Program-made: the position numbers and the translations under genes
Assembly (NCBI GenBank): GCA_035288045.1
Contig: DATEBA010000054.1
Span: 1-22,770 of the forward strand
Direction: 5' to 3'
DNA length: 22,770 nucleotides
DNA from: DATEBA01 sp035288045
Lineage (GTDB): Bacteria > Actinomycetota > UBA4738 > HRBIN12
Part shown: one piece after another, positions 15,993 to 22,677 of the stretch
How the letters are laid out: every line of letters starts with the position of its first letter
Numbering within the stretch: position 1 is the first letter of the stretch
Notes under the pieces: model-generated
What the model saw: the letters and a program-made list of their open reading frames with translations, nothing else
The model's database searches: none
What the model was told of the DNA's origin: nothing

Positions 15993-16157
15993 ATGGAGGG
16001 TCGGCGGACGGCAAAGACACCCGCTGCAAAGGACCGGCGGGCACCCCTCGCCGCCCGGGCGAGACCGTATGCCGAGATTCTCTCGGACGAGGTCGCATAC
16101 CACGTGACCGGGCGGGGTCCGTTCGCTGGCGACCACCGGCTGCCATGGCCTTCGTGA
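15993..16157 (+). pseudogene. Remnant of an NTF2/SnoaL-like protein
   Basis: A 54-codon frame from an ATG three bases after the sigma remnant's stop. After an Arg/Ala-rich start it reads YAEILSDEVAYHVTGRGPFA then GDHR, close to the SnoaL/NTF2 pattern (LYADDVVWHVPGRGPLAGxYR), then stops at TGA 16155-16157. The rest of the cone fold (about 80 residues) is missing. Some ECF sigma factors (ECF41-like) carry such a domain at their C-terminus, so these two fragments could be pieces of one gene or of two. Confidence 0.45.
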
Positions 16158-16315
16158 AACGCCCTTTGGGCGGAACTTCGTCCTCCGAAATGCGAGGGGA
16201 GGATCATCCTCGTGGGGTCTTGTGGCCACGCTCACGCCTCCAGCCGAGGTGTACGATGCGACCCACTGCGTCTATTGCGGCCTCGGGGCCCTTGCCGAGG
16301 AGTAAGGAAACCGCG

Positions 16316-16684
16316 ATGCCCCTACCGCGCTGGCTTGCCCGGATCAACAAACGGGTCTTCAACCCTAGGGAGATGCGCCGGGGCGTCCGGCCGGTGTTGA
16401 TTCACGTGGGCAGATCGTCGGGCAAGACCTACCGGACTCCCCTCGACGCCCACCCCCTCCCCGATGGCTACCTGTTCATCCCGATGTACGGGCCGCGCAC
16501 CGACTGGCTCAAGAACGTGCTTGTCGCAGGGGCGGCACGCCTCTCGATAGGCGGCAAGGAGATCGAGTTGGAGTCCCCGCGGATGGTGAGGAAGAGGGAC
16601 ATCTGGCCACTGCTGCCGACAACCACCAAGACCCCACCGGGAATCTCGGGCGAGTCCGAAGTGCTGCGCCTGGACGTCCGCTGA
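16316..16684 (+). CDS. Deazaflavin (F420)-dependent nitroreductase-family oxidoreductase
   Basis: 122 residues from the ATG at 16316 with AAGGAAA upstream. It is the short split-barrel fold of the Ddn-like family: NPREMRRGVRPVLIHVGRSS, then GKTYRTPLDAHPLPDGYLF, IPMYGPRTDWLKNVLVAG, ARLSIGGKEIELESPRMV. The GRSSGKTYRTPL segment and YGPRTDWLKNV are the usual cofactor-binding landmarks. Members transfer hydride from reduced F420 to quinones, nitro compounds or unknown acceptors. The short N-terminal helix suggests a soluble or peripheral protein. F420 use is a family inference. Confidence 0.87.
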   Translation: MPLPRWLARINKRVFNPREMRRGVRPVLIHVGRSSGKTYRTPLDAHPLPDGYLFIPMYGPRTDWLKNVLVAGAARLSIGGKEIELESPRMVRKRDIWPLLPTTTKTPPGISGESEVLRLDVR

Positions 16685-16759
16685 CGGGGCTGATTCCAAG
16701 CGCCGCGGGACCGGGTGCCAACTCGGGCCGCACCGTCCGCCATCGACCGTCAATCGCGT

Positions 16760-16789
16760 GTCGCAGGTTCGATTCCTGCCGGGGGCACC
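16760..16789 (+). other. Isolated tRNA 3' end (Arg-like), probable old attachment site
   Basis: GCAGG-TTCGATT-CCTGC (16763-16779) is a perfect T-arm. It is followed by CGGGGGC (16780-16786) as the 3' acceptor strand, discriminator A, then CCG instead of CCA. The required 5' partner GCCCCCG, a D-arm and an anticodon arm are missing upstream, so this is not a complete tRNA. The sequence matches the 3' end typical of bacterial tRNA-Arg. Such stubs arise when integrases recombine at tRNA genes. Confidence 0.7.
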
Positions 16790-16869
16790 GCCGATCCGGT
16801 GGCCCAGGCTTCCTCACCGCGGTGCATGGTGTCGGGTCGATCGCCGTTGGCCTGGCCTATCCTCGGCGT

Positions 16870-17280
16870 GTGGACCTCCTCGAGGCCGAACGGCGCTTCC
16901 GTGAGGCCCGAGTGGCTCGCCTCGCGACGGTCCGCCCCGGAGGCGCCCCGCACGTGGTCCCCGTGGTCTTCGTCCTTGAGGGGCAGACCGTCTGGCTGGT
17001 CGTCGACGAGAAGCCGAAGCGCACCCGCGAGCTCCAACGGCTCGTCAATATCCGCTTCGAGCCTCGTGTGAGCCTCCTTGTCGACGGCTACGACGAGGAC
17101 TGGAGAAGGCTCTGGTGGGTCCGCGTTGACGGTCGCGCGCGGATCGTCGAGGACGGTCCAGAGCTCGAGCGATGCGTCGTGCTGATCGCCGGCCGGTATG
17201 CGCAGGAGCGGGAGCGACGCCCGATCGGGCCGGCGATCGTTGTGCAGGTGGAGCGCTGGCGCTACTGGCCGGACAGCTGA
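16870..17280 (+). CDS. PPOX-class F420-dependent enzyme (Rv0121-like)
   Basis: 136 residues from the GTG at 16870. Split beta-barrel of the pyridoxamine-phosphate-oxidase-like group: LEAERRFREARVARLATV, then GGAPHVVPVVFVLEGQTVWL, VVDEKPKRTRELQRLVNIR, VSLLVDGYDEDWRRLWWVRV, DGRARIVEDG and the ending WRYWPDS. The arrangement fits the short actinobacterial subgroup assigned to F420. There is no ribosome site, but TATCCT (16858-16863) stands six bases before the GTG, which fits a leaderless mRNA. The upstream ATG at 16822 is less likely because that part lacks family similarity. Confidence 0.87.
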   Translation: MDLLEAERRFREARVARLATVRPGGAPHVVPVVFVLEGQTVWLVVDEKPKRTRELQRLVNIRFEPRVSLLVDGYDEDWRRLWWVRVDGRARIVEDGPELERCVVLIAGRYAQERERRPIGPAIVVQVERWRYWPDS

Positions 17281-17340
17281 CGGCGCACCGGTGTCGACGG
17301 AGTGCGCGGAAGCGGCGTTCCACTTTGGGCAAGGATCTGT

Positions 17341-17367
17341 GGGCCCGGGGCTACCGGGGCCCGGGCC
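17341..17367. terminator. Possible bidirectional terminator hairpin
   Basis: Between convergent genes, GGGCCCGG (17341-17348) can pair with CCGGGGCCC (17354-17362) with one bulged G and a five-base loop. It overlaps the last codons of the minus-strand gene. No T-run follows on either side. Confidence 0.25.
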
Positions 17368-18748
17368 AGGCGCCCCGCAAAGTAGACCGCGCGAGCAGCA
17401 GGCGAACGGCCAGGCTGAGGGCGGACGTCGCGATCAGGACGACGAGGGTCGCCGCCGGCCGGCCGAGCAAGGCGCCGATCGCGACGATCAGCAGCCGGGC
17501 GTCTCGGCCGCCCAGGAGGAACCCGATCCACCGCTCGGGCAGCGGCGGCACGCCGAGGGCCGCGATGCGGTCCTTCGTGGCCATCGAAAGCATGGCCCCG
17601 GTCGTCGCCGCGACGGCGAGGGCGGTCACAAGTCCGGGGTCGGTTCCCGCATCGAGGGCCCAGAGCGCGAGCCCGCCCACGAAGGCCGCGTCGGCCAGCC
17701 GGTCAAGGACGCCGTCCAGCAGGGCGCCCCCGGGACCGGCCCGCACCTGGAGGCGAGCGATCTCGCCGTCGACCCCGTCGAGGATCGAGGCGAGCTGCGC
17801 GAGGATCCCGCCGGCGATGCCCCGGCCGCTCGCCAGGAGCCAGGCCGCGACGACGCCGAGGAGGAACGCGGTCAGCGAGACAACGTCGGGGTGGATCGGC
17901 ATGTGGGCGAGGGCCATCGACACCCTGGTCGAGACGGGGCGGTTGAGATGCCGGGAGACTGGCCCGTCGGCCTCCTTCGTGAGCGAGCGGCGGAGCCGTG
18001 CCGCGGCCCGGCGCAGGTCCTCCGGCGTGTCGACATCCTGCCACCAATGACCCGGAGGGAGCGGCACGGCGGCGAGCGGCTGTTCCCTGGCAAGCTCGGT
18101 GACGGCCGCCGCGAGCGACGCCTCGCCTCGGGCCTGGGCTCGGCGCTGGGCGTCGAAGATGGCCGTCGACAGCATGAACGCCCCGCAGTCGATCGACGGG
18201 TCGCCCAGCTCCTTCGAGAACGCGATGACCTGCTCGTCGTGCAAGCGCACTCGCATGCCCTCTGCCCACGCGTCGGGGTCGGGCGCGTGGTCGACGAGGA
18301 CACCGGGGCGGTCAGCGAACAGCAGCGGCTCAAGCGCTCCCTCTCCGAACACGTGGTCGGTGGTCAGCAAGACGAACAGGCCCTTCTCGGCGACGAGGGA
18401 CTCTGCCGCGGCGAGCGACGCCCCGTTCCCGAGCTCCCAGCTCTCCGCGAAGACGGCCCGGACTCGGCCGGGGGCGAGGCGGTCCACGACCGCGGCCACA
18501 GGCCCCGCCTGGTAGCCAACGACCACCACGACCCGCTCGAGGCCGGCCGCGAGGAGCGTGCGGACGGCCCGCTCTACGAGGGCCAGGCCGCCAACGCGGA
18601 CGAGCGCCTTCGAGCCGCCGCCCGTCACGCCCGCCAGTCGCTCGGAGCGGCCGGCGGCGAGGACCACGCCGACACGAGGGCGGGCGGTCGCGGGCGCCTG
18701 TGGCTCTGCGGCGGCCTCAGCGCCGGTCCAGGTCGTGCCCTCCGACAT
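17351..18748 (-). CDS. Fused nucleotidyltransferase / CDP-alcohol phosphatidyltransferase (IPCT-DIPPS-like)
   Basis: 465 residues from the ATG at 18746-18748 (MSEGTTW); an ATG 42 codons earlier is less likely. The N-terminal half is a sugar-phosphate nucleotidyltransferase: GVVLAAGRSERLAG (27-40), Lys47 in GGGSKALVRVGG, metal Asp131 in LLTTDHVFGEG, and WWQDVDTPEDL near 235-245. The C-terminal half is a membrane CDP-alcohol phosphotransferase with the complete motif D327-G-x2-A-R-x8-G-x3-D345-x3-D349, and several hydrophobic helices between 290 and 455. This order matches bifunctional inositol-1-phosphate cytidylyltransferase/di-inositol-phosphate-phosphate synthases. In Actinobacteria similar fusions may serve inositol phospholipid synthesis. 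Substrate and product are inferred. Confidence 0.87.
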   Translation of the reverse strand: MSEGTTWTGAEAAAEPQAPATARPRVGVVLAAGRSERLAGVTGGGSKALVRVGGLALVERAVRTLLAAGLERVVVVVGYQAGPVAAVVDRLAPGRVRAVFAESWELGNGASLAAAESLVAEKGLFVLLTTDHVFGEGALEPLLFADRPGVLVDHAPDPDAWAEGMRVRLHDEQVIAFSKELGDPSIDCGAFMLSTAIFDAQRRAQARGEASLAAAVTELAREQPLAAVPLPPGHWWQDVDTPEDLRRAAARLRRSLTKEADGPVSRHLNRPVSTRVSMALAHMPIHPDVVSLTAFLLGVVAAWLLASGRGIAGGILAQLASILDGVDGEIARLQVRAGPGGALLDGVLDRLADAAFVGGLALWALDAGTDPGLVTALAVAATTGAMLSMATKDRIAALGVPPLPERWIGFLLGGRDARLLIVAIGALLGRPAATLVVLIATSALSLAVRLLLARSTLRGAWPGPR

Positions 18749-19019
18749 CCCGTACGACAAATGCCCCCCAAAGCCCGGAATCCCGTCGTTAGGATTCCAC
18801 ATCCGGACGGCGGGAGTGGCAACACCGCGAAAGTCGAAGGGTCGGCACGCGACCACAGGCCTCACGGGCTGCAAATCGTTGCACTTCGCCTATCCGGGAT
18901 GCTGCTTCCAGCGCAGAAGCGACATTGAACGGCTCTTGGCGAACTGGATGTCGCCCCGCGCTCCGCCGCCAAAGGCGGTCATACGCGTTCGAGCTCGGCT
19001 CGGGGTCCTGAGTCCTCTG

Positions 19020-19373
19020 CTACGAGGGCTTCGCGTACCCCGCCATCTCGTCCGAGAAGTCGATGCCGACGTACGGCTCGTTGCCGACGACCCAGGCGTC
19101 GTGGCCCGGTGGAAGGTCGTGCGCGTCGCCGGGGCCGACCTCGATCTCGGTCCCGTCGTCCATCACGATGTGGAGCCGCCCGGAGAACCCGACCCCCTTG
19201 TGGTGGACCATGCACGAGTCCGTCCCGGCGATCGGCTTCACGTCGTTGGACCAGCGCCAGCCCGGCTCCAGCGTTGCGCGCGAGACCGTGACCGTGCCGA
19301 CCTTCGCCGTTTGCACCGTCCCGTGCTCGAACGTGCGGGAATCGCCCCCGTCCAGGTTCGCGACTTCAGCCAC
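19020..19373 (-). CDS. Cupin-domain protein
   Basis: 117 residues from a GTG start with GAGGGGAGG upstream. Single cupin barrel: TVTVSRATLEPGWRWSNDVK, then CMVHHKGVGFSGRLHIVMDD, then GTEIEVGPGDAHDLPPGHDA and WVVGNEPYVGIDFS. The metal-site pattern is partly kept (HH after CMV, and AHDLPPGHDAW in motif 2), so metal binding is possible but not certain. Small cupins of this type are often sensors or isomerases of unknown substrate. The 145-bp gap to the transferase gene shows nothing further. Confidence 0.85.
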   Translation of the reverse strand: MAEVANLDGGDSRTFEHGTVQTAKVGTVTVSRATLEPGWRWSNDVKPIAGTDSCMVHHKGVGFSGRLHIVMDDGTEIEVGPGDAHDLPPGHDAWVVGNEPYVGIDFSDEMAGYAKPS

Positions 19374-19796
19374 GGCATCCTCCCCTCATCCGCCAACCGA
19401 CCCGGTGAAGCCTAGCCCAGGACGCCCGCGGGCGAAAGCGGTACTCGCGCGCCCGGGTGTCTATGGGGCACGACCCGGCTGCGCGCATCCCCGAGATCCG
19501 AAGGAAAGATCTGCTCGGCGGCTCATCCACGAGTACGAAGCGGTCGCCGCATGACGAATCTGAGTCCTCGACCCCCACAGCTTCCGGGGGCGAATCGAAC
19601 GAAAGGGCCGACATCCGGCGCAGGCGTTCGTCCAGGTAGAGGTCACGTACCCACTTGGGGCCTGAGCCCAGCGGGCGAACCTCGCGATGCTGGGCGCGAC
19701 CGTCTCTTCGTCGGGCGCGAGGACACCGGCTCCGCCCGCGCTTCTGCCCCGCGGTTGTCGCCACGCGTTGTGAGGCCCCCCAGGTCGTCCAGGGGC
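19374..19796 (-). other. Intergenic region, 423 bp, possibly with gene debris
   Basis: No intact gene. The cupin promoter should lie here (TAGGCT at about 19410 is a weak -10 candidate). On the minus strand around 19560-19660 one frame reads WVRDLYLDERLRRMSALSFD with GC-rich third positions, then loses that bias. It may be another decayed fragment next to the insertion sequence. Not recognised. Confidence 0.25.
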
Positions 19797-19918
19797 TCAG
19801 AGCTCGGGCGTTGCAGTTCCGCTCCGGGCGGCTCCGGCCAACGCCCTCGCGAGGCCGCGAGACACGAGGGTGAAGGGTGCCAGAAGTGCGATTCGAGCCC
19901 CGAGCAGCACCTTGTAGG
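19797..19918 (-). pseudogene. 3' end of a membrane-protein gene cut by the IS3 element
   Basis: Starting at the insertion-sequence border (19919), a minus-strand frame reads YKVLLGARIALLAPFTLVSR then GLARALAGAA and ends at TGA 19797-19799 after about 39 codons. It has high-GC third positions and a hydrophobic helix flanked by Arg, like the last membrane segment of a larger protein. The 5' part is not found on the other side of the element, so it has been deleted or moved. The family cannot be told from this piece. Confidence 0.55.
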
Positions 19919-19946
19919 TGAACCGTACCGGGTTTATCGGAGACTC
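19919..19946 (+). repeat. Left inverted repeat of the IS3 element
   Basis: It begins TGAACCGTACCGGGTTTATC. Aligned to the reverse complement of 21180-21207 (TGAACCGCGCCGGGAATCTT), it shares TGAACCG, CCGGG and a later GGAG...CTC block, the TG...CA end form of IS3 elements. This is the end downstream of orfB. Confidence 0.75.
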
Positions 19947-20870
19947 GAATCTCTGAGCGTCGCACGTTCGTCGGAGCCCTCCTTGCTCCAGCAGGTGGCC
20001 TCGAACTCGGCGGGTGGGACGTCACCGATGGGCTCGAGCAGGCGCCGGTGGTTGAACCAGTCGACCCACTCGAGGGTGGCGTACTCGACGTCGTCTATCC
20101 CCTTCCAGGGACCTCGGCGGCGGATCAGCTCGGTCTTGTAGAGCCCAATGATCGTCTCGGCCAGGGCGTTGTCGAACGAATCTCCCTTGGATCCGACCGA
20201 GTTGACGGCGCCGGCCTCGCCGAGGCGCTCGGTGTAGGGGATCGGGAGGTATTGGCTGCCCCTGTCGCTGTGATGAACGAGACCGTCGAGGTCTCGGCGG
20301 GCCCAGATCCCCATCTCAAGGGCATCGAGAGCCAGGTCCGCCCGAAGCGAGCGCGAGGCGCGCCAGCCAACGATTGAACCGGCTGTAGGCATCGATGATG
20401 AACGAGGTGTAGACGAACCCCGACCAGGTCCTCACGTAGGTGATGTCCGCGACCCAGAGCTGGTTCGGCCGGGCGGCCGAGAAGTCCCGGTTCACCAGGT
20501 CCGCCGGCCGCGTCGCCTTATCCTCGGGGATCGTCGTGCGCCTGGCCTTGCCGCGGCGGACGCCGGAAAGGCCCAGCTCACGCATGAGACGGGAGACGGT
20601 GCAGCGGGCCACGACGACCCCTTCGCGCCTCAGCTGGCGCCAGAGCTTGCGGGCGCCGTAGACGCCGAAGTTCGCAGCGTGGACACGGGCGATCTCGACC
20701 TTCAGCTCCTGGTCTCGCAGTGCTCTGGCCGAGGGCGGCCTGGTCTTGGCGTCGTAGTAGGTCGACGGGGCGATCGGCAGGTACCTGCAGATCGGCTCGA
20801 CCCCGAACCGGGCCTTGTTTCGGTCGATGTAGGCGATCGTCTGCTCTGTCGGCGGTCGAGCTCCGCCGCG
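19934..20870 (-). pseudogene. IS3 transposase orfB (DDE integrase), frameshifted
   Basis: OrfB is read in the -1 frame relative to orfA from about 20858-20870 (AELDRPPTEQTIAYIDRN), the usual orfAB fusion point. The HTH_21-like part (FGVYGARKLWRQLRREGV) is followed by the integrase core with first Asp in QLWVADITYVRTW and then FIIDAYSR. At about 20375-20380 one extra base shifts the frame; the next frame continues IVGWRASRSLRADLALDALE, the second Asp in HHSDRGSQY and the Glu in DNALAETIIGLYKTE, ending at 19934. All three catalytic residues exist but not in one frame. Confidence 0.85.
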
Positions 20871-21157
20871 AAGAAAGCCGAGGCGGACTTGAGGATCTCG
20901 TTTGCCCGTCGGAGCTCACGGTTCTCGCGCTCCAGGGCCTTCAGCTGCTCGCGCTCGGTCGTCGTGAGACCGGGCCTTCGTCCTTCGTCACGCTCTGTCT
21001 GGCGGACCCAGGACCGGAGCGTCTCGGCCGACATGCCGAACTTCGATGATACCGAGCGGATCGTCGCCCACTGCGACGGGTGTTCGGGCTCGTGCTCGAA
21101 CACCATCCGCACCGCTCGCTCGCGGATCTCAAGCGGGTACCTCGTTGATCTGGTCAT
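20702..21157 (-). CDS. IS3-family transposase orfA
   Basis: The first about 100 residues are a typical IS3 OrfA: MTRSTRYPLEIRERAVRMVF, then a helix-turn-helix (WATIRSVSSKFGMSAETLRS, WVRQTERDEG), then a leucine-zipper-like coil (LKALERENRELRRANEILKS) and ASAFFAAELDR at the frameshift site. If ribosomes do not slip, the frame goes on for another about 50 Arg/Pro-rich codons to the stop at 20702. The protein binds the element's ends and, after -1 frameshifting, forms OrfAB. Its ATG follows a GAGAGGATGGAG purine-rich site. Confidence 0.88.
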   Translation of the reverse strand: MTRSTRYPLEIRERAVRMVFEHEPEHPSQWATIRSVSSKFGMSAETLRSWVRQTERDEGRRPGLTTTEREQLKALERENRELRRANEILKSASAFFAAELDRRQSRRSPTSTETRPGSGSSRSAGTCRSPRRPTTTPRPGRPRPEHCETRS

Positions 21158-21179
21158 GGCTCCATCCTCTCAAGGTCTG

Positions 21180-21207
21180 GAGCCTCCAAGATTCCCGGCG
21201 CGGTTCA
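21180..21207 (-). repeat. Right inverted repeat of the IS3 element
   Basis: On the minus strand it begins TGAACCGCGCCGGGAATCTT. It is the orfA-side end, 23 bp upstream of the orfA ATG. The stop of the neighbouring host gene lies 22 bp outside it. Confidence 0.75.
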
Positions 21208-21229
21208 CTTTGTGAAAAACACAAGCCTT

Positions 21230-21742
21230 CTATCGGTAGCTCAGAATCTCCATGACGTCGCCCGTCTCTGCGTCCACAAAGACCAGGGCCTCGCGATTGA
21301 CACACTCAGGCGACGCTCCGATTCCGGCTTCAGGGTCGTAGCTCACTGGGTAGACACAAATCCCGTCTATCACCACGACCCAGACCGGCAACCCCTGAAT
21401 CTGCAGGGGTCCAATGGGCTCATCAGTCTGGGGATCTACTGGTCGCCATGATGTGTTTGTGTACAACGCGAGAGTCGGCTGAACGCTGTCAGCACCCTCC
21501 ATCGACTGGGCTTTGCCCGCAAGGGCGACCGACTGGTCGGCGGACACAGTCGGCTTGAAGTCGGCTGGCGGAGCTTCGAGAACGTGATCGCCAGCAAGGA
21601 CTACCTTCTCGGACTGCACCACGGGTTGGCGGATGACCCCGACCTCTCCCCCCGCTATTTCACGACGGACTAGGCTTGCACCGAACCAAAGCACTGCCAC
21701 ACTTACCATCAGCGCCAGAGCTACCTTGGCCCTAGGAGTCAT
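21230..21742 (-). CDS. Membrane-anchored or secreted protein, unknown, lower GC
   Basis: 170 residues. AAGGAG lies upstream of the ATG at a usable distance, right after the stop of the truncated gene at 21759. One N-terminal hydrophobic segment (AKVALALMVSVAVLWFGASL) serves as anchor or signal; the rest is extracytoplasmic. The C-terminal half reads PLQIQGLPVWVVVIDGICVY, then ASPECVNREALVFVDAETGD and VMEILSYR. The VFVDAETGDVME ending is common in PepSY-like and other extracellular proteins of Gram-positives, but no family is certain. Its base composition is clearly less GC-rich than the core genes. Between two insertion sequences, it is probably acquired DNA or part of a cut operon. Confidence 0.72.
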   Translation of the reverse strand: MTPRAKVALALMVSVAVLWFGASLVRREIAGGEVGVIRQPVVQSEKVVLAGDHVLEAPPADFKPTVSADQSVALAGKAQSMEGADSVQPTLALYTNTSWRPVDPQTDEPIGPLQIQGLPVWVVVIDGICVYPVSYDPEAGIGASPECVNREALVFVDAETGDVMEILSYR

Positions 21743-21758
21743 GACGCCGCTCGCTCCT

Positions 21759-21891
21759 TCAGCACGCTGGGTTTCCTGGGTCGAGAGGACACGTCCACAC
21801 CTCGAAGGCTTTGTTGTCGTTCAATCCATTCACGTGGTAGCGCCAGTAGTCGTCTGGCTCCCATCCGATGGTCAGAACATCGGGTTGGAAC
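21759..21891 (-). pseudogene. 3' end of a gene truncated by the second IS3-family element
   Basis: About 43 codons are open from the element's border to TGA 21759-21761: FQPDVLTIGWEPDDYWRYHV, then NGLNDNKAFEVWTCPLDPGN, PAC. The composition (Trp, Tyr, Asp, Asn rich, soluble, one Cys pair) is that of a real protein end, and the stop is followed by AAGGAG and the next gene, as in an operon. The 5' part is missing; the element begins at about 21892. I do not recognise the family. Confidence 0.6.
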
Positions 21892-22617
21892 TGACCGGGC
21901 CCCTCTCATCGGTCCACTCGTTGTGAGACTCGGACCTGGTTTTCCTTCCTCCACCGGCGAGCGAACTCCACCGGCGTGAGGTACCCCAACGACTGGTGCG
22001 GACGGTAGGTGTTGTAGTCCTCACGCCAGTCATCGATCAGCACTTGGGCCTCGAGCACCGAGTCCAGCAGCTCGAGATCTAGGAGCTCCTTTCTGAGCTT
22101 TCCGTTGTAGGACTCCACGAACGGATTCTGCCACGGCGCGCCCGGCTCGATGTGCGCCGTCTCGGATCCTTTGCGCGAGCACCAGCGCTGGAGAGCCTTA
22201 GCGATGAACTCCGGACCGTTGTCGCAGCAGATGTGGGCCGGCGCTCCGCGGCGTGCGAGGATCTCCTCCAGGACTGCGATCGTTCCCTTGGCGGTGATCG
22301 AGCGGGCGACCTTGCCGGCCAGGGACTCCCGGGTGAACTCATCGGTCACGTTCAGGATCTTGATCCTCCTTCCTCTGGTTGATGTCGTCGAATCAGAAGT
22401 CCATCGCCCAGACCTGGTCGGGACGGACCGGAGCGACGTGTCCCGGAGCTCGCCGTCCCCGCCGGCGCCGCTTCCTTCGGGCCGGAACCTGCAGGCCTTC
22501 CTCGCGCCAGATCCGCCGCACACGCTTGCGGTTTACCTTCCAGCCTTCTCGGCAAAGGATCACTTGCTGCTTTTTGTAGCCCAGGCGCTTGTTACGGCGG
22601 GAGAGCTCGTGCAGCCG
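21892..22617 (-). mobile_element. Second IS3-family element, partial and dead
   Basis: The left end is proposed at TGACCGGGCCCC (21892), 14 bp past the transposase stop, the same layout as in the complete element. The sequence differs from the first element (a different IS3 subgroup, IS407/IS2-like by transposase pattern). It appears to be cut at about 22617 by another element, so orfA and the other end are missing. Confidence 0.6.
21906..22617 (-). pseudogene. IS3-family orfB transposase with stop and frameshift
   Basis: From about 22617 the minus strand reads RLHELSRRNKRLGYKK, then REGWKVNRKRVRRIWREEGL and VRPDQVWAMDF, where an in-frame TGA (22393-22395) interrupts the first catalytic-Asp motif. 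About 20 bases on, one extra base shifts the frame. The remainder is intact: GRRIKILNVTDEFTRESLAG, the second Asp in HICCDNGPEFIAKAL, the Glu in PFVESYNGKLRKELL, and YRPHQSLGYLTPVEFARRW. It has at least two inactivating changes plus 5' loss. Confidence 0.85.
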
Positions 22618-22677
22618 GCTGAGCAGTACAGAAACCCCGATTGCGACGGCGACCAGCGCAAAGTAGCATCGCGCGCC

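Larger units (their letters stand above)
19919..21207 (-). mobile_element. IS3-family insertion sequence, 1289 bp, both ends present
   Basis: The element is bounded by matching inverted repeats that begin TGAACCG and contain CCGGG and GGAG/GGAGG blocks (19919-19946 and 21180-21207). Inside lie orfA and orfB in the overlapping -1 arrangement typical of IS3, both on the minus strand. OrfB stops 15 bp inside the left end, as usual. Flanking triplets differ (AGG on the left, CTT on the right), so no target duplication is visible. The orfB frameshift means this copy cannot move on its own unless the shift is a sequencing error. Confidence 0.85.

Noticed and set aside
16509..17037. Minus-strand frames containing RQESNLRHA and VPPAGIEPATRD
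   Set aside because: These are well-known artefacts of translating the antisense strand of a tRNA 3' end; they confirm the tRNA stub instead of being genes.
17198..18928. 576-residue plus-strand frame opposite the transferase fusion
   Set aside because: No family pattern, whereas the minus strand has two complete catalytic domains.
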